NCBI GenBank assembly: GCA_964445765.1
Contig: CAYULD010000001.1
Coordinates: 620,001 to 684,000, forward strand
Source of the DNA: JANPLD01 sp964445765
GTDB lineage: Bacteria > Pseudomonadota > Alphaproteobacteria > Rickettsiales > UBA8987
Direction: 5' to 3'
DNA: 64,000 bases
The notes beneath the pieces were generated by a model. The model worked only from the letters and a program-made list of their open reading frames with translations, did no database searches and was not told the origin of the DNA. Both the position numbers and the translations under genes were made by a program. Shown here piece after piece: positions 41,303-50,688 of this stretch; within the stretch, counting starts at the first letter, position 1; each line of letters starts with the position of its first letter.

Positions 41303-43885
41303 TTAATTTCTAGCATTACGAACATTATCTTGGGCTTCAAGCAGTAATAAAACAGAATTTGCACTGTTTATTGCCTGCTCAAGAGCTGCAAATTGATCTC
41401 TTAGCCTTTCAACATAATCTTCAAGCCTATCTTCAAGGCTAATTACCTCTGAAGAGAAACCTTCATTTGCTTCAACTATTTGATCAATAGAAACTTCTAA
41501 AATGCCATCATCTTTAAGATAATCATCTGCGATGTTATAAATTCTATCCGCAATGCCTTGCGTTAATGATACAGAGATAACCTCATCACCGCTTCCAGTG
41601 TAAATAAACTCTAAACCTGCAAGTGGTGAGCCAGTTGGTGCAGAAATAATACCAGCACTTAGCGAAAGATAAACATTCTGCCCGTTAACTAAATAATCAG
41701 TGCCATCTGCATTTAATAATTTTACTTGTTCACCTACATCTTGAGATGTATCAATATCTAACTTAAAGTCACTTATCGTAAAGCTGTTGCTAGATTTTGA
41801 TAAAACTAGGCTTGATGAATCAATGGTAGATCTAAGCTCAAAAATTTCTCTTATCTTTTCAAAATTATTGGCGATTGCATTTTTTAACTCAGATTCATCA
41901 TAATTAAGAATATTATTAGTGGCGATTGTTTCTTCACTTCCCGCGAAATCATTAAGTGTAATGCCAATATCTGCGAGGGATCTGAAATTGCTATCATTCG
42001 TGCCTTCAACAATGCTGTTAATTTCAATAGATAATAAATCAGAAAGGGATTTAAGAATTGTGTCACCGCCTAAAATTGCAGTTTCAGAATATTTCTGAGT
42101 GGCAGGGTCTCTCTCATTTTGTTCTGCTTCATAAACTCTAAAAGCGTTATAAGCATCAAGAAATGCAACTATTCTTTCAGTTACTAAATCAATATCAAAA
42201 TTGATAGAAACATTTATACTTTCAGCTGATATTTCATCATAGTTTGGTGTTACATTTAGCAATTGAAAAGTAACATTTTCTATAACATCTGCGATGGTGT
42301 TTGTACTTCTTTCAACTTCCACGCCATCAATTGAAAACACGGCATTTGAAGCAGTTTGCGTGGTTGCAATAGATGCATTAGTTAAAACCCCACCTGTATC
42401 AAAGAATTGATAAGAATTATCTAAACCTTCTGTAATAGATTTTAGGGATAATCTGAAATCAAACTCCCCAACTTGCACTACTGAGGCTGATAAACCAGTT
42501 CTGGATCTAATTTGATTTAAGTTGAATACTATATCATTTAGTGATTCGCCTTCTGCAATAGTAAAATCAACCAACTCCCTAGTGCCGAAAGCATAACCGA
42601 GAGCCTTTTCAAGTGAAGATGCGTTTTCTCTAGTTGAAATATTTGCACTTACGCCGGCATCTGCAAGATTAATTAAAATTCTTTTATCGCTAGTTGTGCT
42701 TTCAAGGGTTAAATTTGTGTTTAGAGTTGTGCCAAGCCCTGATGCTCTAAAGATTTCATCACCGATACGAACAGAAATTATACCATCTGAGCCATTACTA
42801 TATTGCACTTGAAAATCTTTGATAGTGCCAAATTGCCCATTTGTTGTATTAAAATTATCAGAAATAAAACGAATATTTGTTGAGGCAAGCCCTGTTAATG
42901 GAGCTTTAACATCAGCATTTGTAAAATTATTAATTCTTCTACTTTGAAAAATTTTCTGGCTTGATAATGCAGAATTAAGATTTGTTGCGAAAGTATTTGC
43001 ATTAGCTTGGGTATCATCAATTATAACATCTTCATCAAGGGTTAAAGTGAAGCTAGTTTCATTCGCACCACCAGCACCACCTGTGAAGGTAATTACAGTG
43101 CCAGATGCAACACCAGTATTCGCCCCTGCGTTAATTGATGCATCTGCGGTGATAGCATTTGAGGTATAATTCACGCCATTTTTGGTAAAACTTAAAGTAA
43201 CCGTGTTTGCAATAGTATCAAAATTTGCCGTTATACCAGATATACTACCTTGCAAGCTAGTTATGCCACCACTACCGCCAACTACATTGAAGTTTTGCAT
43301 ACCAGCAGCAGTTAAAATGCCAGTTGCTGAGCCTTCCACTGAATAATCACCTGATGCAAGCTGAAAGCCTGTAAGCGTTGCGCCTGTAACCTCTTTTACA
43401 ACCCCAGAGCCAATTTCAATTGTTCCAGCGGTAAAATATGCACCAGTTGCAGAAGTTGTTGCCGTTAAACTTCTAGAATTAAAACTAGCTGATTTTTGCT
43501 CTAAAGTTCTAGCAATTGAACCTATTTGAATAGTGCTATTACCAATCTGTGCACCGGGATCAGCGGTAACAGAAAGATAGCTAGAGCTTGAAAGGGTAGT
43601 AGAAAAAATATTAGCCTTGCGATATTCAAAAGCGTTAGAAAAATTACTCAATACACCAGTTGGATTTCTAAGAAAATTTACCGAATTTTTTAGATTGTTT
43701 AAGTTTGTATTTAACTTACCATATTCCGTAATTTTAGTTTGGTTTTTGGTGATTTGTAAATTTAGATTGTCAATTGGCCTTTTTCTAATGGCTGATAAAT
43801 CATCAATCAAAGCTGAGCTTTGCAAGCCAGATGCTATGCCTGAGATGGTATTTCCAACAATATTTCCTAAGTTTATAGTTGTCAT
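41303..43885 (-). CDS. fliD: Flagellar cap protein FliD, enlarged
   Basis: An 860-residue filament cap protein, far longer than the common 450-680. The N-terminal domain (about 15-125: GLQSSALIDDLSAIRKRPIDNL, coiled coil, then YLSVTADPGAQIG) and the C-terminal domain (about 560-855, with helical SVLLLLEAQDNVRNAR end) are normal. Between them, about residues 263-435 form an inserted domain (NETSFTLTL ... DNFNTTNGQFGTIKDF ... IGDEIFRASGLG ... LEKALGYAFG) that clearly resembles the two repeats in flagellin, encoded 0.75 kb away. FliD caps the growing filament and helps flagellin fold; a shared outer domain suggests matched surfaces. Confidence 0.92.
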   Translation of the reverse strand: MTTINLGNIVGNTISGIASGLQSSALIDDLSAIRKRPIDNLNLQITKNQTKITEYGKLNTNLNNLKNSVNFLRNPTGVLSNFSNAFEYRKANIFSTTLSSSSYLSVTADPGAQIGNSTIQIGSIARTLEQKSASFNSRSLTATTSATGAYFTAGTIEIGSGVVKEVTGATLTGFQLASGDYSVEGSATGILTAAGMQNFNVVGGSGGITSLQGSISGITANFDTIANTVTLSFTKNGVNYTSNAITADASINAGANTGVASGTVITFTGGAGGANETSFTLTLDEDVIIDDTQANANTFATNLNSALSSQKIFQSRRINNFTNADVKAPLTGLASTNIRFISDNFNTTNGQFGTIKDFQVQYSNGSDGIISVRIGDEIFRASGLGTTLNTNLTLESTTSDKRILINLADAGVSANISTRENASSLEKALGYAFGTRELVDFTIAEGESLNDIVFNLNQIRSRTGLSASVVQVGEFDFRLSLKSITEGLDNSYQFFDTGGVLTNASIATTQTASNAVFSIDGVEVERSTNTIADVIENVTFQLLNVTPNYDEISAESINVSINFDIDLVTERIVAFLDAYNAFRVYEAEQNERDPATQKYSETAILGGDTILKSLSDLLSIEINSIVEGTNDSNFRSLADIGITLNDFAGSEETIATNNILNYDESELKNAIANNFEKIREIFELRSTIDSSSLVLSKSSNSFTISDFKLDIDTSQDVGEQVKLLNADGTDYLVNGQNVYLSLSAGIISAPTGSPLAGLEFIYTGSGDEVISVSLTQGIADRIYNIADDYLKDDGILEVSIDQIVEANEGFSSEVISLEDRLEDYVERLRDQFAALEQAINSANSVLLLLEAQDNVRNARN

Positions 43886-43903
43886 TGGAAATAATGATTA
43901 AAT

Positions 43904-44308
43904 TTATAAAGAGCCACTAACAACATTGCCAGAACTGCCACCAAGCTGGAAAACTTCCACCTCAGATTTCGTTTCAATTCTGCCGGTAGAAATATCAGTA
44001 AAGCGAATGTAATATCTATCTAAACTATTATTTTGTGCACCTTTATAGATGGTAAAAACATAATCATTAAAATAAGGGTTATCGCCACCAACTAAGCGAA
44101 CTGCAACGCCTTTAAGTGCCTCAAAACGCTTTTCTTCTGAGCGAGCCGCATTTTGTTCAATGGCAGATTTTTCACCCACACTAACAACTCTTTGAGCGGT
44201 AAAATCTTGCCTTTGTTCAACCGTTTGAACTGCAGGTGCACCAGATTGCGGTGCTGTATTTTGAGAAACCTGAACAGATTGAATATTTGTTACGCCATTA
44301 ATTTCCAT
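43904..44308 (-). CDS. flaG: FlaG-like flagellar protein
   Basis: A 134-residue protein with a disordered, Gln/Thr/Ala-rich N-terminal half and a small beta-rich C-terminal half (YFNDYVFTIYKG; YYIRFTDISTGRIETKSEVEVF). The last segment matches the FlaG pattern (DxxTGxxxxxIP/V), though weakly. Position directly before fliD and fliS in the same direction supports a filament-related role. AGGAGG precedes the ATG at ideal spacing, and a sigma54-type promoter lies 68 bases upstream. FlaG is thought to influence filament length. Confidence 0.6.
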   Translation of the reverse strand: MEINGVTNIQSVQVSQNTAPQSGAPAVQTVEQRQDFTAQRVVSVGEKSAIEQNAARSEEKRFEALKGVAVRLVGGDNPYFNDYVFTIYKGAQNNSLDRYYIRFTDISTGRIETKSEVEVFQLGGSSGNVVSGSL

Positions 44309-44375
44309 AAGCCCTCCTAAATTATATTTTTAAGAAATAACCTTTATTAAAATATAGGCTTTATAGTTTAATGAA

Positions 44376-44392
44376 AGCTAATTTTATGCCAA
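44376..44392 (-). promoter_or_regulatory. Sigma54-type promoter of flaG-fliD-fliS
   Basis: On the minus strand TTGGCATAAAATTAGCT: the -24 GG and -12 GC pairs are separated by exactly 10 bases, and the flanks match the consensus TTGGCA and T-GC-T. The start would be near 44365, about 57 bases before flaG. rpoN is in this window. Confidence 0.65.
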
Positions 44393-44410
44393 AAACAAGG
44401 AAGTATTTTT

Positions 44411-44465
44411 TGTCATCCTGAACGAAGTGAAGGATCTTAGATTCTTCGCTTTGCTCAGAATGACA
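44411..44465. repeat. Dispersed palindromic repeat, copy 4
   Basis: TGTCATCCTGAACGAAGTGA ... TTCGCTTTGCTCAGAATGACA, inverse arms of the family seen at 21806. It occupies the gene-free stretch 44309-44639 with another hairpin (CTGAAAGA/TCTTTCAG, 44518-44538), C-rich tracts and the flagellin terminator. Confidence 0.8.
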
Positions 44466-44595
44466 ATATGTAATATTTCAAAAACTTATTATAATATCCC
44501 CTCTCCTTCTTGGAAAGCTGAAAGAATTCATCTTTCAGAGGGTGAGGGCAAAACCCAACAATAAATTTATAAAAAATTATATTAAATTAAGGAAG

Positions 44596-44625
44596 AAAAA
44601 AAGGGGGGAAGTTGCCTTCCACCCC
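44596..44625 (-). terminator. Terminator of flagellin
   Basis: On the minus strand GGGG-T-GGAAG, loop GCAA, CTTCC-CCCC, then a T run: a G+C-rich hairpin with one bulge, 14 bases past the flagellin stop codon. Confidence 0.85.
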
Positions 44626-44639
44626 TGTAAGAAAGTTAA

Positions 44640-47147
44640 TTACTGCTGAACTAATCTTAATAGTAACTGCGGTATCTGGTTTGCCTGAGCAAGAACAGAT
44701 ACAGAAGCCTGTAATTTCACCTGATTTGTAGCAAATTTAGTTGATTCTTCAGCTATATTTGCATCAAGGAAGCTACCACGAGCAGCATCTTGGTTTGAGA
44801 TAGAAACTTCAATGTTAGATGAAGCAAATTCAAATCTTGAAATTGCAGCTCCAACATCCGCTCTACGAGAGATAACAGAAGAGATTGCATTATCTAACGC
44901 TTCAACTGCTGTTTGAGCACCAACTTGAGTATCAATTGATAAAGTTTGTGCAACGCCATCATTATCAAGATATATTTTATTAGTAGATACATCTTTAATA
45001 GAGATTGCAATTTTATCAGTTAAGCTAGAGCCAACTTGGAATGATAAACCACCAGAACCAGAAGCACCAACACCGAAATAAGCATCTAAAGCATCAGTTA
45101 ATGCCTTAACTTCGTCAGTATTAGTAAGGTTAATAGAGTTAGTTAAACCAGTGATATCAATAGTGATTCTTTGGTTGTTATCATTACCAGCAGCATCACG
45201 ACCAATTAAAGTAATTGTTTGATCAGCTGAAGATAATGTATCATTAGCACCACCAATATCAGTTGCACTGAAAGTTGTGCCATTAACAACTACTGAAAGT
45301 GAATTATTTACACCTTCACCAGCAACGCCAGCAAAGTTTCCAATATCACCGAAATCAGTGTTTGTTATGTCAAAATTATCAGCTCTAATAGTAACTGAAG
45401 ATGCAGTTAAACCATCTAAAACTGTGTTATCAATTTTAGTTGCATCAACGCTATTTACAGTTCTAATTTGGAAAATTTCCACATTAGCAAGTGCTGTAGT
45501 TAGGTTAGCAGCATAAGTTGCAGCCGTTGTTGAAGTGTTAATTGCAGCCGTCTCAGCAGCAAGAGATAGAGTAAATTTAGAGCCTGAGCCATCAGTAGCT
45601 GTAAATTCTAAATCTTGAGCCGCAATGTTACCACCATCACCAGAAGCAACTAGGTTAGCACTAACATATACTTTATCACCAATTTGAGTTCTAAGAACAA
45701 CATCTTCCGCAGATGAGCTGTTTTCATCAAATGATACAACTTCAATAGTGCCAAAACCAACACCTTGAACATTTGCATCATTGAACTCAGAAACTGAAAC
45801 CGCAGAAATGTAATCTGAATCAGCTGTTCCAACTGTTGTATATGCATCACCAGTGTTACCAACGCCAAATAATTGGTTAAGAGCCGCTTCTAACTCAGCA
45901 ACTTGTTCTTCATCTGTTAAATCAACAGTGTTAGAGCCAATGTTAGCAACGCTTATGATTAACCTTTCACCATTATCAGCACCAATTGCATCACGACCAA
46001 TTAATGTGATAGTGCCATCAGCAGCAGCTAATGTATCGTTAGCACCACCAATATCAGATGCACTAAATGTTTTACCATTTAATTCAACCGTGATGTAGTT
46101 CGCTGATCCTGCACCAGCAACTGCGGTGAATTGACCAATAGTTCCAAAATCATTATTAGTTGTATCAAAACTATTACCACGAATTGTAACATCTGAAGCA
46201 ATAGTTAAGCCACCTAATCTAGTTCCAGCAACTGAATTTAAGCCAGAAACAACACGAGTTTGCATTAACTGAACTTGAGATAAATCAGTTGTTAAAGTGC
46301 CTAAATAAGTATCAGCTGCACCTGAAGTGTTTATTGAACCAGTTCCAGCAGCCAACCTTAATGTAAAAGCAGAGCCAGAGCCATCATTTGCAGTGAATAC
46401 CACATCTGTTGCCGCACCAATGTTACCACCATCACCAGAAGCAGTGATAGTTCCAATATAAGTTTTATCACCAATTATAGTTTGAACTACAACTGATTCA
46501 GCACCAGAGCCGTTTTCGTTGAAGTAAACTGAACTGAATGTTCCAAAACCTGTTTGCTGAATAGAAGTATCCGCAAATGAAGCAAGAGATTGAACCGCAG
46601 TTACAGTTGAACCCGGTGTTCCAACAGCATTGTAAGAAGAAACAGTTGCAGCAACTGAAACATCTTGATCTTGGATAATTCCAGCATTTAGTGGGCCAGA
46701 AACTTGAACGCTAGCATCACCAGCAATAGAGCCGTTTAATAGGGTAATTCCATTGAATGATGTAGTTGTAACGATACGATCAATCTCTGATTTTAATGCA
46801 GAGAACTCTTGGTTAAGGAATGCCCTTTGAGTATTACCTAATGAACCAGAGTTTGATTGCACCGCTAGGGCTTTTTGACGAGCTAAAATGTCGCCAATTT
46901 GTTTAAGCGCACCATCAGCAATCTGAAGAACGCTTCTAGCTTGTTCAGTGTTTAATTTCGCAATTTCAAGAGCTTTAACAGTTGTGCTTATTGAAGTACC
47001 GATTGATAGACCTGCTACGTCATCAGATGCTTTAATAATTCTGTTACCGCTTGAGAGTTTAGCTATTGAACTTGAAGCAACACTGCCCGCACTAGTTAGA
47101 TTTCTTGATGCCGACGCGGCAGCAAGATTTGAGTTAATACCTACCAT
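44640..47147 (-). CDS. fliC: Flagellin with two tandem 264-residue inserted repeats
   Basis: An 835-residue flagellin, about twice or more the size of most alphaproteobacterial flagellins. The N-terminal D0/D1 region (1-140: SSSIAKLSSGNRIIKASDDVAGLSIG, FNGITLLNGS) and C-terminal D1/D0 region (about 740-835: DAARGSFLDANIAEESTKFATNQV, ending LLLRLVQQ) are standard. Between them lie two copies of one domain, about 184-430 and 448-694, in register at a constant offset of 264 residues (TGFGTF 199 / VGFGTI 463; LFGVG 426 / YFGVG 690; FSASDIGGANDTL 361 / FSATDIGGANDTL 625). FliD carries a third relative. AGGAGG precedes the ATG. The repeats should face outward on the filament. Confidence 0.95.
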   Translation of the reverse strand: MVGINSNLAAASASRNLTSAGSVASSSIAKLSSGNRIIKASDDVAGLSIGTSISTTVKALEIAKLNTEQARSVLQIADGALKQIGDILARQKALAVQSNSGSLGNTQRAFLNQEFSALKSEIDRIVTTTSFNGITLLNGSIAGDASVQVSGPLNAGIIQDQDVSVAATVSSYNAVGTPGSTVTAVQSLASFADTSIQQTGFGTFSSVYFNENGSGAESVVVQTIIGDKTYIGTITASGDGGNIGAATDVVFTANDGSGSAFTLRLAAGTGSINTSGAADTYLGTLTTDLSQVQLMQTRVVSGLNSVAGTRLGGLTIASDVTIRGNSFDTTNNDFGTIGQFTAVAGAGSANYITVELNGKTFSASDIGGANDTLAAADGTITLIGRDAIGADNGERLIISVANIGSNTVDLTDEEQVAELEAALNQLFGVGNTGDAYTTVGTADSDYISAVSVSEFNDANVQGVGFGTIEVVSFDENSSSAEDVVLRTQIGDKVYVSANLVASGDGGNIAAQDLEFTATDGSGSKFTLSLAAETAAINTSTTAATYAANLTTALANVEIFQIRTVNSVDATKIDNTVLDGLTASSVTIRADNFDITNTDFGDIGNFAGVAGEGVNNSLSVVVNGTTFSATDIGGANDTLSSADQTITLIGRDAAGNDNNQRITIDITGLTNSINLTNTDEVKALTDALDAYFGVGASGSGGLSFQVGSSLTDKIAISIKDVSTNKIYLDNDGVAQTLSIDTQVGAQTAVEALDNAISSVISRRADVGAAISRFEFASSNIEVSISNQDAARGSFLDANIAEESTKFATNQVKLQASVSVLAQANQIPQLLLRLVQQ

Positions 47148-47228
47148 AGAAACCTCCTACTTGGATTGTTGTTAAAAAAAAGGTATAGGCTACATGCCCA
47201 ATTACCCTTATACATTAAATTAGGGTGC

Positions 47229-47255
47229 TTATCAAAATCTTTCGCTTCAATTTTA
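47229..47255 (-). promoter_or_regulatory. Possible sigma28-type promoter of flagellin
   Basis: On the minus strand TAAA (47252-47255), 17 bases, then TGATAA (47229-47234). This matches the spacing of the flagellar consensus TAAA-N17-CGATAA with one mismatch in the -10 core. The start would be about 75 bases before the start codon. No sigma28 gene is in the window. Confidence 0.4.
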
Positions 47256-47322
47256 TTTCAAATTTTAGAAAAATTTTTAATTGTGCCTTATTTGCAAGGT
47301 TGAAACTAATATATTGGTAAGA

Positions 47323-50300
47323 TTAAAAATTTCTTTTAATTGAAAAGCCAGCCTCAAAAATTGTAGGGGGTTTGATGGATTGATTATTTGGGTTTGGAAT
47401 AAATACGCCTAAATTTATAAGGTTTTTTCCAATATTAAATTGATTATATAAACCAAATTGCGTTTCAATATTGTCATTATTATTGTTAAGCCTTACAAAA
47501 AATGCTTTTCCACCAATTTCTGAATTTAAGCCAAATAAATTATAACCAAAACCTATTGATGATTGTAACATCTGAAAATTATCAGCAATAACTAAATTTT
47601 GATTGGTTTTCCAATGCGGATATTTTCCATTAAAATTAACGGTAATATTATTCAATTTATAAGGGTTATCTAAACCACCTAACATCTGCCCTGTAATTGC
47701 AAGATTGGTAATTTTTGAACCCCTTTCTGACACTGAAGTAAAGCTAAATTTTGGTTCAAGAAGAAGAATATTATTTATAGGATTAGGCGAGAAAGCTGTT
47801 TGCAAATTTGCATATGAACCATCTATGCCAGCTGATAAATTATAATTTTTTGCGTTAGATAAAATTTTCCAATTTTGATTAAATGATGCACCGACAGCAC
47901 TAAAATTATTATTAAATAATTCATTATTTTGAAGTTTAACACCATAGGAAGTTTGGTTGCCATAAAGCCCCAATCTATCATATGAAATTATAGCATTTTG
48001 CCTTTCTTGAGCGATATTTGAAGTTAAATTAAACTCAGTATTTAGTTGGTTAAATCTATTAAATTTATAAGTTAAATCAAACTCCCCCCTTTGATTTGCA
48101 AGCGGGTTTAACCTATTAGATTGAAATGGTAGTAATAAAATATTTTCTTCATCATATCCAAAATTTTTGCCATTATTAAAATATCTTATCTCCGCGCCTT
48201 TTGTATTTGCGGTAAAGATAAAATCACTATTGTTTTTTATTGGAAATTCCACCGCAGAAATATCAGCAGTTATTGCAGAAGTTAAGCCCATAGCGGTTTC
48301 ACCTTCTAAGTTTGTAAAGTTAAAACCACCGGCGTTTATGCCAATATGGCTTGCTGGCCTCATTATTGGGTCTTTATCAGGCGGTGGTAAGTTTGCGGTT
48401 AAATTTTCTCTTTTTACATAATCTCTGAAAGAAATTTCTTCTGCTTCCCAAGGTTTTGAATTAAAAACAGAAAAATCTAAAATCTCAGATAAATTACTAA
48501 AAGCATTACTTAAATTTTCATTAGCTCTGGAAGAAATTAAGTTTTCTAACTTAGATATTTTTTCTTGCGATTGATAATATTGCAGATCAAATAATTTTAT
48601 ATCTAGTTTATTATCTAGCTCAATAAATTCTAGGGTTGGGGCTAGCTTTGCCTGATCTTTCTGATATCTGATTTTATTTTTTTCCTCCTCACTTTGTGCA
48701 AACTTCGCTTTATTTTCATGTTCTTCTGAAATTTTTAGAATATCCAGCATTAGATTATATCTTGTGATTTGCTTCTTAGTCGCAAGAGATATAATTTCAA
48801 CCGCTTGATTAACCTCTCTTTTATCATCACTGATTGGTTTTAATTTTTGAATTTCCGCAATAGATTCTTCTAAAATTTTTATTCTTTCAGAAATAAATTC
48901 ATTAAGTTTTTTATCTCCCTTTTCGCCTTCTAATTGTTGAATTTCTGGCTGAAGAGAATTTATAAGATATTTCGTATAATCTTCTTTATATTTTTGAACG
49001 CTTTCTGATTTCTTATCTTCTGAATTAAATAAATTACTAAGGGAGTTAAAATTTCTACCCGTTGATTGAATGCTTAGCAAATTTCCATCTGCAAATTTAG
49101 CGTTTGCTGCATCTAAGTTAATATCAAAATCATTAAATTTATAATCAAGATTTTCTAGGTTAAGGTTTTTTATTTGTTCTTTCCAAGCTAAAAACTTTTC
49201 ATAATCAAAATAGCCTTCTTTTAATATTATTGAAAACTGCCCACCCTGATTAAGCCTTTTATTATATTCTGAAAGCTCATCAGGGCTTAAAATATGTAAA
49301 AAATCTAAATTATATTTTTGCGGGTTAAAAACAAACTCACCTTTTTCGTTGGCATTTAATACGAAGCCTTTTCCATCATTTTTATCAATAAAAAGCTCAT
49401 CCGCAAAACTACCCTTACTTAAGAAAAAACTTGCAATAAAAATTTTGTAATCAAGTGCAAATTCTTTTTCTGGCTCTTTATTAGGTAATTTTGCGGGATA
49501 AATTTCAACCCCTTCTATATTGGTTGCCCTGCTTAAATAAGTTGCTCTTATAATTGGGTTTATGAATAGATTTAATTGAGGAATTGTTATATTTTCATTA
49601 GGCTTAAACTTAAAAACTGGCTTGTTAAAAGTGCTTAGGGTTATATCTCCCCTTACGCCCTTATCCGCTAAATATTGCTTTGTAATTTCAAGTTCTTCAT
49701 CAGTATTTTTTGGCTTTTTTGCATCTAATTCAGCTTTTAGACCAACCTTAACATCTTCAATAGTTAAGCCAGATTCACCCAAAATATCCCTATTAATTTT
49801 GAACTCCTGTGCATTAGCAGAAATAACCACTTCTTTTAGATTAACATTTTCACCCAAATTAAAATTATATAATGCGATATTAAATGCAGCATTTGCATCT
49901 TTTAATGTAAATGCTTCAGTTAAAAAATCTTCTGTTATTAGTTTATCTAGAGGAAATTGTTGCCTTCCCTGACTATTATTTTTAGCTAAATTATTATTAT
50001 AAGAGTTTAGAAAAGTTATTGCTTGGCTACTTAATTGCAATAATTCAGCTTTTACTTTTTCTTTATTTAGAGAATTATTTTCTGAAGCGATTTTAATTGC
50101 AGCTGAATTAATTAAATCTTGAATATTCGCCCCATTAAGTGCAGATTTATTATAATTTAATGCACCTGCTACGGCTTCTATTTTCTCATCTTCTGGCTTT
50201 GGCGGTGAATTTGGAATATCCCTTTTAACCTCCATTGCTACCTCAGCAGTTTTACTTGGGGCAAATTTTTGCAATGGCTTGCTTGGAATGGGCAGAGGCT

Positions 50301-50661
50301 TTAATTCTCTTGTTGCTAATAATGCTAAATTTATATTTTTCTTTTTAATATTTTCAATTTCTGCTTTTATTTTTGCTTCTTCTGTTACTTTATTTCCAGA
50401 TTCACTATCTGGGGATTCCTCACTTAGCATATTTGTTTGAGGCTCTTCTGGTGAATTTTCAATCTCAGTATAAGTTTCCTTAGTATTAGTTTCTAAGTCT
50501 TCATCATCTTCAATTATTTCAGGCTGAGGGGGTTTGGGGCTAGGCTTAACATCTTGCTTTTTAGTTTTTTTACTAGCACTAAATAAAGTTGCAAGCCAAG
50601 CGATAAGTGCCAGCAAACCTAGCAAAACCACATTGCCCCAATTATCCTTATCATCAGCCAT
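47323..50661 (-). CDS. Large envelope protein: N-terminal membrane anchor, helical middle, beta-rich end
   Basis: A 1112-residue protein of no family I recognise. It opens with a short membrane segment (about 9-24, NVVLLGLLALIAWLATLF) that looks like an anchor, not a cleavable signal. A proline- and acid-rich linker (about 35-90) follows, then a long helical, partly coiled-coil region with scattered E/K/N-rich repeats (to about 760). From about 775 to the end the sequence alternates in the way of a beta barrel (FDLTYKFNRFNQLNTEFNLTSN; FGLYNQFNIGKNLINLGVFI) and ends in Phe, the usual last residue of outer-membrane barrels. If both ends are in membranes it would span the envelope. It sits next to the flagellin gene, but a flagellar role is not shown. 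Confidence 0.7.
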   Translation of the reverse strand: MADDKDNWGNVVLLGLLALIAWLATLFSASKKTKKQDVKPSPKPPQPEIIEDDEDLETNTKETYTEIENSPEEPQTNMLSEESPDSESGNKVTEEAKIKAEIENIKKKNINLALLATRELKPLPIPSKPLQKFAPSKTAEVAMEVKRDIPNSPPKPEDEKIEAVAGALNYNKSALNGANIQDLINSAAIKIASENNSLNKEKVKAELLQLSSQAITFLNSYNNNLAKNNSQGRQQFPLDKLITEDFLTEAFTLKDANAAFNIALYNFNLGENVNLKEVVISANAQEFKINRDILGESGLTIEDVKVGLKAELDAKKPKNTDEELEITKQYLADKGVRGDITLSTFNKPVFKFKPNENITIPQLNLFINPIIRATYLSRATNIEGVEIYPAKLPNKEPEKEFALDYKIFIASFFLSKGSFADELFIDKNDGKGFVLNANEKGEFVFNPQKYNLDFLHILSPDELSEYNKRLNQGGQFSIILKEGYFDYEKFLAWKEQIKNLNLENLDYKFNDFDINLDAANAKFADGNLLSIQSTGRNFNSLSNLFNSEDKKSESVQKYKEDYTKYLINSLQPEIQQLEGEKGDKKLNEFISERIKILEESIAEIQKLKPISDDKREVNQAVEIISLATKKQITRYNLMLDILKISEEHENKAKFAQSEEEKNKIRYQKDQAKLAPTLEFIELDNKLDIKLFDLQYYQSQEKISKLENLISSRANENLSNAFSNLSEILDFSVFNSKPWEAEEISFRDYVKRENLTANLPPPDKDPIMRPASHIGINAGGFNFTNLEGETAMGLTSAITADISAVEFPIKNNSDFIFTANTKGAEIRYFNNGKNFGYDEENILLLPFQSNRLNPLANQRGEFDLTYKFNRFNQLNTEFNLTSNIAQERQNAIISYDRLGLYGNQTSYGVKLQNNELFNNNFSAVGASFNQNWKILSNAKNYNLSAGIDGSYANLQTAFSPNPINNILLLEPKFSFTSVSERGSKITNLAITGQMLGGLDNPYKLNNITVNFNGKYPHWKTNQNLVIADNFQMLQSSIGFGYNLFGLNSEIGGKAFFVRLNNNNDNIETQFGLYNQFNIGKNLINLGVFIPNPNNQSIKPPTIFEAGFSIKRNF

Positions 50662-50688
50662 AAAATAATTTACGAGAAATAATAAAAA

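Noticed and set aside
44640..47147. Assembly artefact causing the flagellin repeat
   Set aside because: The two copies differ substantially in both DNA and protein, so a collapsed or duplicated read cannot explain them.
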